Source: Uliginosibacterium aquaticum (GTDB taxonomy: Bacteria; Pseudomonadota; Gammaproteobacteria; Burkholderiales; Rhodocyclaceae). Taken from it: a stretch of DNA of 64,000 nt. The translations under genes were made by a program, and so were the position numbers. This document shows, piece after piece, positions 47,290 to 58,390 of this stretch. The stretch spans positions 1 to 64,000 of the forward strand of contig NZ_JABCSC020000003.1 of the NCBI RefSeq assembly GCF_012972705.2, given 5' to 3'. Position 1 is the stretch's first letter; every line of letters begins with the position of its first letter. Under the pieces are notes generated by a model. The model ran no database searches. It saw only the letters and a program-made list of their open reading frames with translations, and was not told the origin of the DNA.

Positions 47290-48243
47290 TCAAGCTACCG
47301 AAAGAAACTCTTGAACCGTTGAGACGTCGAGCGACGGAAGGCTTCCGACATTGATGTTGTACTTGATGCCTGTCACACCGAGCGGTGGAACATAGTCATC
47401 GGGGAGTCGGGGGAAAGTGCCGGTTACCTCAAAGACATGCACATCTCGGAATGTGAATCTCAGCAACGTGCCGGTCTGTCGCAGACCTTCATGCCATCCT
47501 AGCTGTGCCAAGCGTGAATCGAAGACATCGAGCGCATGCCCATCCGATCCGAGCTTCTCACGAATTTCATCAACGCGGTCAGCCAGGGTTTCGTCACCGC
47601 CCAGGCTTCTCTCCAGCATGACGCTGACGAACAGAAGTCGTTTGTTGTTGGGCGGCCTTAGCTGATCTATGCGGGAAATCTCATGTCGCGGCTCAGACCG
47701 CGTGGTGGTTTTGACCTCGACATGAACTTCCTGTCCGACGAAATCGTGGCGTTCGCTGTCCGGGCCGCTCCACAGGTGGCATACCCGCGGGCCGATGGTC
47801 GGGAATAGCACATTCGACAGCACCCAGAGTTCTCCGAACAGGCCGATCTGCTCCGCCGAGCTGAGGTCGGGTGCGAGTGGGCGCAGTGCAGCGCGCACGT
47901 CGTCGATGATCCGCTCGACTGAGACAGCAGGGTCGCGGCCTTCGATCTGAATGGCATGGAGAACTTTGTTGGCGACGAGCGTCAGAAGCTCTTCGTGATG
48001 GCTGCGGGCGGAGACATCGAGCCATATCTGTCCGCCCTCCAGGATGCGTACCTGAAGGCTCTGCAGATCCGGAGGCAGATTTTGCGGAGCGACATCGATG
48101 GTCAACAGCAGGTGCAATCGTCCGTCGTTTGAAACGCCGATCAGTGCAGTTTCGAGGCCTTCGGTTGCTTGTTCGTAGATGTCTTCGTATGGAAGCCGCT
48201 GCTCACGCAGAATTGCCCAGCGCTGTTGTGAGATCTCACCCAT
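47290..48243 (-). CDS. DUF4420 PD-(D/E)XK motif protein of the MORC-type defence system
   Basis: 317 residues from the ATG at 48243 (an alternative ATG at 48255); both overlap the end of the Z1 gene. The central part has the PD-(D/E)XK-like block: GLFGELWVLSNVLFP, WSGPDSERHDFVGQEVHVEVKTTTR, with D in RHDF and E-V-K in VEVKT as the nuclease acids and Lys, followed by RHEISRIDQLRPP. This matches the DUF4420 family found with Z1 and MORC ATPases in restriction-like islands, where it is the presumed DNA-cleaving component. The stop codon is in frame with the truncated DUF5655 gene beyond it. Confidence 0.88.
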   Translation of the reverse strand: MGEISQQRWAILREQRLPYEDIYEQATEGLETALIGVSNDGRLHLLLTIDVAPQNLPPDLQSLQVRILEGGQIWLDVSARSHHEELLTLVANKVLHAIQIEGRDPAVSVERIIDDVRAALRPLAPDLSSAEQIGLFGELWVLSNVLFPTIGPRVCHLWSGPDSERHDFVGQEVHVEVKTTTRSEPRHEISRIDQLRPPNNKRLLFVSVMLERSLGGDETLADRVDEIREKLGSDGHALDVFDSRLAQLGWHEGLRQTGTLLRFTFRDVHVFEVTGTFPRLPDDYVPPLGVTGIKYNINVGSLPSLDVSTVQEFLSVA

Positions 48244-50554
48244 GGCGAACCCCATGGTTCACGACAAACCGTTGGTCGCCATCCGTGGTCCGGGGTAGAG
48301 ACAGTGCGAGGCCCAGCACGGCCTGGGTCGGTGCTCGCAGCGGTTCGGGATCGAGAAGGTAGAGCAGCAGCAGCCCTTGCTGTGCAGGACGTTCTGCGCG
48401 CATTGCTCGAGCATTGAAACCAGACGCGGTGCGGTAGTTGTCGGGTCCGCCGTACAGATCGACACCTTCGTGGCGGGGGTCGATTAGGATGCCGATCGAT
48501 TCGTTGGCTTGCAAAGAACGTCGCACGAGGCCGAATGGCCTTCCGCCCAGGAGGACCTGCCGTTCCCACCGAGGGTTGGCCACGAACACCGTCCAATTCG
48601 TCAGCTCTCCCGCTTCGGCGCGCTCCAGTATCCAGTCGGCAATCTCGGCGCCCTGAAAAGCAATACTGTTTGGGTGTCCTTCGTAACGCCGAAGGAACAG
48701 TGTGATGTCTTCTGCCGGGACATCGTGCGCAATAGCGCCACCATGCGCATCCTGTGTTGGCTGATGCTGTCGCAGCAGCGTCGATGCCAAGTCAACGTTC
48801 CGCTCCAGCAGTTCCCTATCCTGCAGTGGAAACAGGATGGTCTGCGGGTTCTCACCAGACCATGACCGCGCGTCATCCGTCTGCATTTTGCTCTTGTTCT
48901 TGCTGGTAAGCAGAAGCTTCGAATGAGCGCGCATCCGGATGGCCATCTGGTCAGGCCGGCGGCCGGCGTTGTTTAGTGCTGTGATCGAGTTACGCAGAGA
49001 CTCTTCAACCAGTGCCAGTTCCACAAACCACTGTGCGATGCCTTCAGTTGTCCAGATGCGGATCAGGTCTTCGTATCCTGCACGGAAGCCGTACCAGCGA
49101 GCCATCTGTAGCAAGGCGTCAGCCAGCGACGTCGTACGCAGGAAGTAGGCTATCGTCAGACCCTCAAGCGTCAAGCCACGTGAGAGCCGATTGCCGCCGA
49201 CTGCGACAATCTGCCGGCCCGGCTTGGCGTCGTACTCGAGTTCGTCGCCCGTCGTGCTGTTGAGCACTACGACAACCAGACGAGCCAAGTTCGTCACTGC
49301 CTCTTCGAGGAGAATCTCTTCGCTGCAGGGCAGATCGACCGGTCCCAGTCCTGCGAGTGTTGACCGGAACATCTTTCTGAGCACGCCTGGTTCAGCGCTC
49401 TCGTGATGAAACCAGTTGCGGATCTGGTCTTCTATCGCTTCGCCGATGCGTAGCTGGTCCTGCTGGAGTTGTGATACGTGCACCAGCATCGTGTTCGGCT
49501 TGCCCAACTGTCCGCGCAGCAACCTGATAGCGCCGGCCAGCGCAAACGTCAGAAGGGCATCGGCAAGCGACTTGGGCAGATCCAGCGGCCCCCTGACGAC
49601 GATAGCCTCGCTCCTTTTGCGCTGCTTCGGCTTCAGAGCCTTCACATCTGCCGGGTCGACCGGACGCAGAACATCGCGGCCTTGGGCACTGGTGCCAAAC
49701 AGCTCCTCGGTCCCTGTGTAGCCGTCCGGCCGCGGAAGCTGGACGACGAAGTCCTTTGGGAACAGGTCATCGCCGACTTGGTTATCGCTGGCGTCGGGGT
49801 CGATGAGGATGTTGGCGAATGGCGTTGCCGTGTAGGCGATGTATGTGGCCCGCGGAATCTTCCTGAGAATGTCGCGGATCAGTGCGTTGGTCAGTGATGG
49901 GGCCGACTCATCATCCGGTGCAGTGTCCGCGTCGATACTTGGGTCACTTCGATTGCCCCGTGTATTAATGGATGCTTGATCCGCTTCGTCATCGATCAGA
50001 AGAACCGGTACATCAGCGAGCCGGCCTTCGAGTTTGTTGAACCACTCATTGAGCCGCTTCAGAATCGGCGTAATCTTCTTGGCGACGATCAGGACGGTAC
50101 CGGACGATGCAAATCCGTCGGCAACCTCCGGCTCGCGAAAGTCGGTGGCCTCGTCAGTCAGCCTGATCCAGTCCACGCCTGTCCCGGCTAGCTCCAGGTC
50201 CAGCCGCTTCTGCGTCTGGTTCCGCAGTGAATCGTGAATTCCGGATAGAACGATGATCAGGCGGTAGCCTACATCGGCTGCGCGTGCCGCAACAGCCGTG
50301 AAGTTAGCTGTCTTGCCGGACTGAACATAGCCGACGACCAGACCGCGGCACTGAAACTCCGGGCGACCTATGGGTGTGGTCTTCGAGATGATTCGCAGCG
50401 ATTCCTCGGCAACTGATGCAATCTGATGCGGCTTCCACTTGGGCTGGGAGCGGAGATACGCCTCGTGCCGGGACCAGTTGGTCCAAGCGGTCCCATCTGT
50501 CCAGAGGGCCAGCCTGGGCTTTAGAGTGAGGGGCTGCGGAAGTCGGACCTGCAT
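48236..50554 (-). CDS. Z1 domain ATPase/helicase-like protein
   Basis: 772 residues. Walker A is VVGYVQSGKTANFTAVAARA (near residue 75), Walker B VPVLLIDDEADQ, with YIAYTATPFANILIDPD resembling helicase motif III, and a Z1-specific block QIVAVGGNRLSRGLTLEGLT followed by RTTSLADALLQMARWYGFR, which corresponds to helicase motif VI. Z1 proteins are superfamily-II-like ATPases described with MORC/MutL-like ATPases and DUF4420 nucleases in predicted restriction systems. It probably translocates along DNA. Its ATG overlaps the MORC stop (TGATG), so translation is coupled. Confidence 0.92.
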   Translation of the reverse strand: MQVRLPQPLTLKPRLALWTDGTAWTNWSRHEAYLRSQPKWKPHQIASVAEESLRIISKTTPIGRPEFQCRGLVVGYVQSGKTANFTAVAARAADVGYRLIIVLSGIHDSLRNQTQKRLDLELAGTGVDWIRLTDEATDFREPEVADGFASSGTVLIVAKKITPILKRLNEWFNKLEGRLADVPVLLIDDEADQASINTRGNRSDPSIDADTAPDDESAPSLTNALIRDILRKIPRATYIAYTATPFANILIDPDASDNQVGDDLFPKDFVVQLPRPDGYTGTEELFGTSAQGRDVLRPVDPADVKALKPKQRKRSEAIVVRGPLDLPKSLADALLTFALAGAIRLLRGQLGKPNTMLVHVSQLQQDQLRIGEAIEDQIRNWFHHESAEPGVLRKMFRSTLAGLGPVDLPCSEEILLEEAVTNLARLVVVVLNSTTGDELEYDAKPGRQIVAVGGNRLSRGLTLEGLTIAYFLRTTSLADALLQMARWYGFRAGYEDLIRIWTTEGIAQWFVELALVEESLRNSITALNNAGRRPDQMAIRMRAHSKLLLTSKNKSKMQTDDARSWSGENPQTILFPLQDRELLERNVDLASTLLRQHQPTQDAHGGAIAHDVPAEDITLFLRRYEGHPNSIAFQGAEIADWILERAEAGELTNWTVFVANPRWERQVLLGGRPFGLVRRSLQANESIGILIDPRHEGVDLYGGPDNYRTASGFNARAMRAERPAQQGLLLLYLLDPEPLRAPTQAVLGLALSLPRTTDGDQRFVVNHGVRHG

Positions 50555-52572
50555 CAGGCCTTGTCCGTCAGTTGGTCCGGAACACCAGCCCTCTCTAGCG
50601 CGCGAAGGAATTCAGAGAGAGCGGCTTTGGCCTCGGCATCCTTGTCGATGAGCTGTACGAGCGTCACCAGCGTTGGCATTAGCGGGGTGACTTCGACTTC
50701 CTCTCCTTTGAATCCGGTTTTGCGCTGCCATGGCTTGTCGCCACTGCTGACAAGGCGGATCGAGGTTTTTTCCTTCTTCACTGCGGGTGATGGAACAGGC
50801 GGCGCCACCGTCGTGCCTCCTGCTGCTGTCGTTGGAGGCACAAAGCCATTAGGCGCTGGCGTGCCTGTAGGCGGAACATTCTTGCCGCCACCTGTCGGTA
50901 CCGGCGCAGGCTTATCCTTCTTGTTGTACCGGACACGAGCTGCCGCGCGAGGGGCCTTCAGTAAGGCTTCCAGGGGCTTGGTGATCGCAAACGGCAGGCG
51001 AACGAGTTGCTTGCTGATATCCACCTGTAGTTTCTCATCTGCGAGCCTGTCGAAGTCGATGGCAACACGAAGCAGCTTGGTGTGCTCATCTTTGACGAAG
51101 AGATCCTCCCAGCCGCCCCATTTAATGAGGCGATCAAGGCGGTAGAAGTACAGCCCTTGGGCATCATTGGCACGGCCGTTCAAGGTGTGTCGCTCCCGCT
51201 CGACACGCTGCTCAAGTGGAGGTAGCAGCTTGATATATTCATCGAACTCCGCCTCGTTTGGTGTGACATACGCGCGGACATAGAGGGCCGGGGTCTTGTC
51301 CGGCGTGGGGCCCGGAAGCTCGATGCGGTGCTGGTCGTACTCCTTGGTCAGCGGATGCCCCATGGGATTGTTGGCGCGCAGGATCTCATCGTTCAGCTTG
51401 ATGACAACCTTCTCACGCCCGCGTGCCTTGCCTTCGAGGTACCGGTGGAAGACAAGTTCTAGATGCGACTTGATTGCAGCCAGCTCCTGTGCATAAGGAG
51501 AATCTGTCCTCCCCCTCACAGGCTCCATCGAGGGACGCATCTGCGTGAGTAGCACGGCTGTGCCCGAGTCTCCGATGTGCACTGCAGAGGCATGCTCTTG
51601 CGCCACCGGGTCGTTCAGCAGCTCCCAGCGGCGCGTTTTAGCGAGGTGATCCTTATCCCAGGTGAGGGTCGTGCTCTGGTTTCCGGCAGCCTTCGACACT
51701 ACCGTTAGGCGATCAGCCTGGGACCAAGCTGCCCCCTTCAGTCCATAGCCGAACTTGCCCAGGTCGCCGTCCTCGTATTCACGCTGGTGTCCGATCTTCA
51801 TTGCGTTGCGCAAACCTAATGGAGTCATGCCCGTGCCATCGTCGCGGATGCACATCCACCGGCCGCCCGCATTGGGATTCGGGAACGTGATATCGATCTC
51901 TCTAGCTCCATGCGACAGGCTGTTGTCCACGAGATCGGCCACAGCGCTGGGCAGACTGTGGCCGGCACGTGCCAGGATCTTGAAAAGGCCAAGCGGGTCC
52001 GGCGCGGCGTCATCGTCGTTGCGCTTGTTGTCGTTTTCCTTTTGTGACATCACCGACACTGTTTCTGCCTCCTTAAAGAGCTGCGGGAAGTGATCCGAGA
52101 GCACTGCTTGGCAGTGCCGGCCTTCATCCCCGTATAACGCCACCATTGCGGACTTGCCAAGGCGTGCGCTCTCTCCATGGCCGAGGATCGAAGAGCTGGC
52201 GGGGTGCTCTGCGGGGATGACAACCCACGAGGCCTTTGCCGGAGTTGTCGAAGCGTCAACGACCATTGCAAATAGCACACCGGGATCGACGAAGCTGTAG
52301 AAGGGGCTTGTCGGGCAGTCGCCCTCAAACCTCCAGTTTTTGTGCTGCCGCTTGAGCCATGATGAAACGTCCACCACAGTGTGCTCGTCTTCCAGACGCT
52401 GGCAGTTGATGGCAATGGTGTCCCGATCTTCTGCAGAAGGGAAAACCGTGTCTACAACGTCCCAGTCAAAATTGATGGAGCGCTGCTTTGCGCGTTCCTT
52501 CCCCTGACGGCGGTACTCATGAAACATTCCGAGTTCGGAATGAGTCAGCAGTCGGAGAATCGTGAACTTCAC
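50554..52572 (-). CDS. MORC-like GHKL ATPase with extra N-terminal domain
   Basis: 672 residues from a GTG that overlaps the methylase stop (GTGA) and has GAGGGAA upstream. Residues 1-170 are an unassigned domain (FHEYRRQGKERAKQRSINFD, VLFAMVVDASTT, LSDHFPQLFKEAE). From about 195 comes a GHKL ATPase: N-box VADLVDNSLSHG (Asn217), DDGTGM (244-249), GKFGYGLKG (272-280) and GTAVLLTQ. A transducer-like region and a Pro-rich linker (about 575-615, ending near VKKEKTSIRL) precede the C-terminus. MORC/MutL-like ATPases in restriction islands are thought to remodel or sense DNA. A strong AAGGAGG with GTG (52059) lies exactly at the domain border, so a shorter second product is possible. Confidence 0.9.
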   Translation of the reverse strand: MKFTILRLLTHSELGMFHEYRRQGKERAKQRSINFDWDVVDTVFPSAEDRDTIAINCQRLEDEHTVVDVSSWLKRQHKNWRFEGDCPTSPFYSFVDPGVLFAMVVDASTTPAKASWVVIPAEHPASSSILGHGESARLGKSAMVALYGDEGRHCQAVLSDHFPQLFKEAETVSVMSQKENDNKRNDDDAAPDPLGLFKILARAGHSLPSAVADLVDNSLSHGAREIDITFPNPNAGGRWMCIRDDGTGMTPLGLRNAMKIGHQREYEDGDLGKFGYGLKGAAWSQADRLTVVSKAAGNQSTTLTWDKDHLAKTRRWELLNDPVAQEHASAVHIGDSGTAVLLTQMRPSMEPVRGRTDSPYAQELAAIKSHLELVFHRYLEGKARGREKVVIKLNDEILRANNPMGHPLTKEYDQHRIELPGPTPDKTPALYVRAYVTPNEAEFDEYIKLLPPLEQRVERERHTLNGRANDAQGLYFYRLDRLIKWGGWEDLFVKDEHTKLLRVAIDFDRLADEKLQVDISKQLVRLPFAITKPLEALLKAPRAAARVRYNKKDKPAPVPTGGGKNVPPTGTPAPNGFVPPTTAAGGTTVAPPVPSPAVKKEKTSIRLVSSGDKPWQRKTGFKGEEVEVTPLMPTLVTLVQLIDKDAEAKAALSEFLRALERAGVPDQLTDKA
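52057..52074 (-). promoter_or_regulatory. Internal ribosome binding site and GTG inside the MORC gene
   Basis: On the minus strand AAGGAGG (52074-52068) is followed after 8 bases by GTG (52059-52057, codon 172) and later by ATG (52050, codon 175). It is the strongest Shine-Dalgarno in the island and falls between the N-terminal domain and the Asp/Asn-rich linker before the ATPase domain. Confidence 0.5.
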
Positions 52573-54233
52573 TTCGTTCCCTCTGTTGTTTTGATCTGTG
52601 AAGGATTCAAGTCGAACAGCGTTACACGCATGTCCGTCGTTTCCGGTGCCCCCAGGCACTCTCTGATCCCGCGCGCGATGGCGTAGGCGAAAAGTGGGGG
52701 TACGGCGTTGCCGATCTGCTTGAATGCCGGGTTCATCGAGCCCTTGAAGACGAAGCCGTCGGGAAAGGACTGAAGCCGCGCAGCCTCGCGGACGGTGATG
52801 GTGCGTGCCTGTTCCGAATCGAAGTGGATGTGGGAATAAGAGTCCTTGCCGAGGTGCGCCATCAGTGTACGGACGGGGGCGTCAGGACGGAGCTTCCACC
52901 ATTTATTGGGGAATTTTCCCGGGTCATAAGGAATGCGCCAGTCCGCAATATACGAAATGACGTCCGGATTTCTCGGGTCTGTGGACAAACCGCGCTTCTT
53001 GCGGTTGGCAAGCCAAGTCGCAATCTTATGCTCGACATAGGCATGGACTTGCGGGTACTCCCAGCCGGGCTGGATCTCGGCAAAGATTTTGTAATCCCGA
53101 GGCAGGTATCGAAAGATATGGCCGGTCGTGGATTTGGTCGCAAAACCGTTCCACTCGCGCATGAGGCGGGAATAGGCTGTCGTAGGCTTCGCCGTGATGT
53201 ATTCGACAGCTTCCGACGGATCCTTTGCCCCGCGCCGAATCCCGCCAGTACGCAGGAGGTCCCTTGCGAACCGCGGTGGGAGATCCGCAAGGGCATCGGA
53301 CGCGGTGGTGGCGGCGGGAGAATCGGGCGCGGGATCCGGAACCCAACGATGGTGTGCTGAACCTTCTGCTTTCAGTACGCGGCGGGCGGCATTCTTGGAG
53401 CTGATGTAGCCAGACGGAAGAACAAGGTGGTGCGTTGGCACCGGAAACCGCGGCTTGACGCCAGCAGCCCGATGGATGCCGACAAGGATCATCCGCTCCC
53501 GCATCTGCGGAACTCCGTACCAAGCGGAATTCAGCAGCGTATAGGCAACGTCATAGCCTTCTTCCGCAAGACTCTTTGAGACGAGCTCGGCAACGTTGGT
53601 ACCGCCATGGTTGAGAATGTCTGGCACGTTCTCCATCAGGAGCGCAACGGGCTTTGTCGCCCGGATGAACGCGACGTACCGTTCCCACAGACTCACACGA
53701 CCGTCTACGAGGAACGCCTGGTCCGCCGTTACCTCTTCACGCAGACGTGCTTGTTCGCGGAGTTTGGCCCGGCCAACACGGGCGAACGCCTGACAGGGCG
53801 GTCCGCCGACTAGGACGTCGATCTGGTGGTCTGTGGCACCCAGCAATCCGAGATCGCCGAATACGGAGTCTGCGGTTTCGGTCACCGCATCTCGCGGGGA
53901 GTGGTGCGCTTCCTTGTCACCGCCGACAGAACGCGAGCCGAAGTTCGCTCCGTGTGACTTTGCAGCCCATGGGTCCATTTCAATGGATGCCACCGGCGTG
54001 AATCCAGCAGTGAGGAAGCCCAGGGAGATGCCGCCACACCCTGCGAACATGTCCATGTAGCGAATCTCGCCGCCATTCTGAATGCGCTGCAACTTGCTGC
54101 GGATCAGCGTTTCATCGGTAGTCGAGGCGCGGAGTGTATTACCGAGCGAAGGGGGCAGGTCGGCGGCGGTGGTGCTGGGCGTTTCAACGGGTTTGCTGGA
54201 TTGCGACTTGCGCGGAACGGTTTGGACGGACAT
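52569..54233 (-). CDS. dcm: C5 DNA cytosine methyltransferase
   Basis: 554 residues. All key C5-methylase motifs are present: I MDMFAGCGGISLGF, IV VLVGGPPCQAFARVGR with the catalytic Cys, VI LLMENVPDIL, VIII QMRERMILVG, IX REAARLQSFPDGF and X QIGNAVPPLFAYAIA. A 50-residue Ser/Thr-rich N-terminal extension precedes motif I, and the target recognition region is long (about 260-480). It methylates host DNA to protect it from the associated MORC/Z1/DUF4420 machinery. The target sequence is not predictable. It starts 36 bp after the gyrB stop on the same strand, without a clear promoter. Confidence 0.95.
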   Translation of the reverse strand: MSVQTVPRKSQSSKPVETPSTTAADLPPSLGNTLRASTTDETLIRSKLQRIQNGGEIRYMDMFAGCGGISLGFLTAGFTPVASIEMDPWAAKSHGANFGSRSVGGDKEAHHSPRDAVTETADSVFGDLGLLGATDHQIDVLVGGPPCQAFARVGRAKLREQARLREEVTADQAFLVDGRVSLWERYVAFIRATKPVALLMENVPDILNHGGTNVAELVSKSLAEEGYDVAYTLLNSAWYGVPQMRERMILVGIHRAAGVKPRFPVPTHHLVLPSGYISSKNAARRVLKAEGSAHHRWVPDPAPDSPAATTASDALADLPPRFARDLLRTGGIRRGAKDPSEAVEYITAKPTTAYSRLMREWNGFATKSTTGHIFRYLPRDYKIFAEIQPGWEYPQVHAYVEHKIATWLANRKKRGLSTDPRNPDVISYIADWRIPYDPGKFPNKWWKLRPDAPVRTLMAHLGKDSYSHIHFDSEQARTITVREAARLQSFPDGFVFKGSMNPAFKQIGNAVPPLFAYAIARGIRECLGAPETTDMRVTLFDLNPSQIKTTEGTK

Positions 54234-54269
54234 CCGGTATCTCTCATAGGGCGCATGTCACCCGACAGC

Positions 54270-56759
<2,490 letters not shown>

Positions 56760-56790
56760 TCAGGGATATTCGATGGGCAGGATCAGGCGC

Positions 56791-57183
56791 TTACTTGCGC
56801 GCCTCTTCGCTGGCGTCGATGAGGATCAGGCGGCTGTCGGCGTTGAATACCAGCCGGCCCTCACCCTTGTAGTAGCTTTCGGTACTCCAGGCATCCGAGC
56901 CGAAGTAGTAGGGCAACCAGCCCACGCCACCGGACTGGGCATCCACGGCAGCAGGCCTGCCGATCAGCTGCTCGACTTCGCTGCGGCTCATGCCGATCTC
57001 GAGGCGGACAAAACGCCCGCCAGCAAGTGGCTGACCCACGATACGACCGGCCAGCTGCTCACGTCCGCTGATCTCGCGTACCTGCTCCCGGGCTGCGTGA
57101 GGCGGCAAGGGAGCAGGCGCAGAGCAAGCCGTGAGAATGGCCGCGCACAGGATCAGGAGCCAACGAAGCAAGGCTGCATTCAT
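56791..57183 (-). CDS. SmpA/OmlA-like lipoprotein between dnaN and gyrB
   Basis: 130 residues. The signal peptide RWLLILCAAILTACSAP carries a lipobox (LTAC). The mature part has VRLEIGMSRSEVEQLIGRP, the BamE/SmpA helix signature, and GWLPYYFGSDAWSTESYYKGEGRLVFNADSRLILI. It starts 2 bp after the dnaN stop, so it is cotranscribed with dnaN and gyrB, an unusual place for an envelope protein. It may be an insertion specific to this lineage. The function is unknown. Confidence 0.75.
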   Translation of the reverse strand: MNAALLRWLLILCAAILTACSAPAPLPPHAAREQVREISGREQLAGRIVGQPLAGGRFVRLEIGMSRSEVEQLIGRPAAVDAQSGGVGWLPYYFGSDAWSTESYYKGEGRLVFNADSRLILIDASEEARK

Positions 57184-57185
57184 GC

Positions 57186-58289
57186 TCAGATTCGCATCGG
57201 CATCACGACAGCCTTGAACTGCTCATTGCCAGGCAGGGTGAACAGTGCGGAGGACATCGGCTCGTTGAGGTGGATCTCGACGGTATCGGTAACCACGTTG
57301 TTGAGCACATCGAGCAGGTAGGTCACGTTGAAACCCAGCTCCAAGCTGTCGCCCGAGTAGGAGATTTCAAGTTCTTCCTGAGCCTCTTCCTGCTCGGCGT
57401 TGGAACTGATGATACGCAGCAGGCCAGCTTCGAGCACCACACGCAGGCCACGGAACTTTTCGTTGGTGAGGATCGCTGCTCGCTGCAAGGCAGAGAGCAG
57501 GCTGGCACGATGCACCGTGACCAGCTTCGGATTGCCTTGCGGGATCACCCGTTCGTAATCCGGGAACTTGCCGTCGATGAGCTTGGTGATCAACTCGATC
57601 GGACCGAAGCGGAAGCAGGCTTGGTTGCCGGTGATCACGATCTCGACCGGATCATCGCTGTCGGCCAGCTGGCGGGTGAGTTCCAGCACTGTCTTGCGCG
57701 GCAGGATCACCTCGGTTTTCTGGAATTCCTCTTCGAGTGTGTTGGACGACAGGGCCAGGCGGTGGCCATCCGTGGCCACCAGACGCAATTCGGTGCCCAT
57801 CACCTGCATCAGCAGGCCGTTCAGGTAGTAGCGGATATCTTGAGCGGCCATAGCATAGGCTACTTGGGCCAACTGGCGGCGGAAATCTTTCTGCGGCAGA
57901 CGCAGGGTGAGGCTTTCACCCGTGTTGAGCTGCATGCGTGGGTAATCGGCGGCAGGCAGGGTCTGCAGGTTGTAGCGGCTCTTACCGGCCTTCAGCGTAA
58001 GGCGCTTATCGTCCAGCAGCAGGCTCACTTCGCCATCAGGCAGGGCGCGCAGGATGTCCTGCAGTTTGCGTGCGCCCACAGTGATCGACGCATCCTCACC
58101 ACCACCCTGAGAAATCTGGTGGGTGGTGATCTGGATCTCGATGTCTGTAGCCAGCAGGGTGAGCGTGTCACCCAGCTTCTCGATCAGCACATTCGACAGG
58201 ATCGGCAGGGTATGGCGTTTTTCAACGATGCCTGAAACCGACTGCAAAGGCGCCAGCAAGGCATCACGACTGCTTGTTAACAAGAGCAT
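57186..58289 (-). CDS. dnaN: DNA polymerase III beta sliding clamp
   Basis: 367 residues, the canonical length, with three clamp domains: MLLLTSSRDALLAPLQSVSGIVEKRHTLPILSNVLIE at the start, the middle YYLNGLLMQVMGTELRLVATDGHRLAL and the C-terminal FNVTYLLDVLNNVVTDTVEIHLNEPMSSALF, ending VMPMRI. The ribosome binding site AGGAGG sits 9 bp upstream, inside an AT-rich segment that is part of the origin-like repeat. It encircles DNA as the processivity factor. Confidence 0.97.
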   Translation of the reverse strand: MLLLTSSRDALLAPLQSVSGIVEKRHTLPILSNVLIEKLGDTLTLLATDIEIQITTHQISQGGGEDASITVGARKLQDILRALPDGEVSLLLDDKRLTLKAGKSRYNLQTLPAADYPRMQLNTGESLTLRLPQKDFRRQLAQVAYAMAAQDIRYYLNGLLMQVMGTELRLVATDGHRLALSSNTLEEEFQKTEVILPRKTVLELTRQLADSDDPVEIVITGNQACFRFGPIELITKLIDGKFPDYERVIPQGNPKLVTVHRASLLSALQRAAILTNEKFRGLRVVLEAGLLRIISSNAEQEEAQEELEISYSGDSLELGFNVTYLLDVLNNVVTDTVEIHLNEPMSSALFTLPGNEQFKAVVMPMRI

Positions 58290-58390
58290 TTATATAAACC
58301 TCCTATTATTTATATATCGCGCCATTTTCTGTGGATAAGCACAAAAAAAGCAATTAATTCAAAAGCTTGACCGTGTTCATGAAGCTGTTG
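58273..58390 (-). repeat. Origin module copy 1 (overlaps dnaN start)
   Basis: On the minus strand it reads DnaA box TTATCCACA (58338-58330), GC patch, an AT-rich tract with TAAATAATAGGAGG (58312-58299), then TTTATATAAATG leading into dnaN codons 1-6. A second copy lies exactly 418 bp away (58691-58808). GTTAACAAGAG (58276-58286), TATATAAACCT and TTTTCTGTGGATAAGC are shared, and similarity continues to the TGTTCAT near 58375. Confidence 0.8.

Noticed and set aside
47290-47292. TGA at the DUF4420/DUF5655 junction as a selenocysteine codon
   Set aside because: No SECIS-like hairpin was seen after it and neither family is a known selenoprotein; a recombination scar explains the frame continuity better.
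47062-47322. An 86-codon plus-strand frame over the DUF4420/DUF5655 junction
   Set aside because: It is the complement of the conserved DUF5655 helix on the minus strand; no ribosome binding site.
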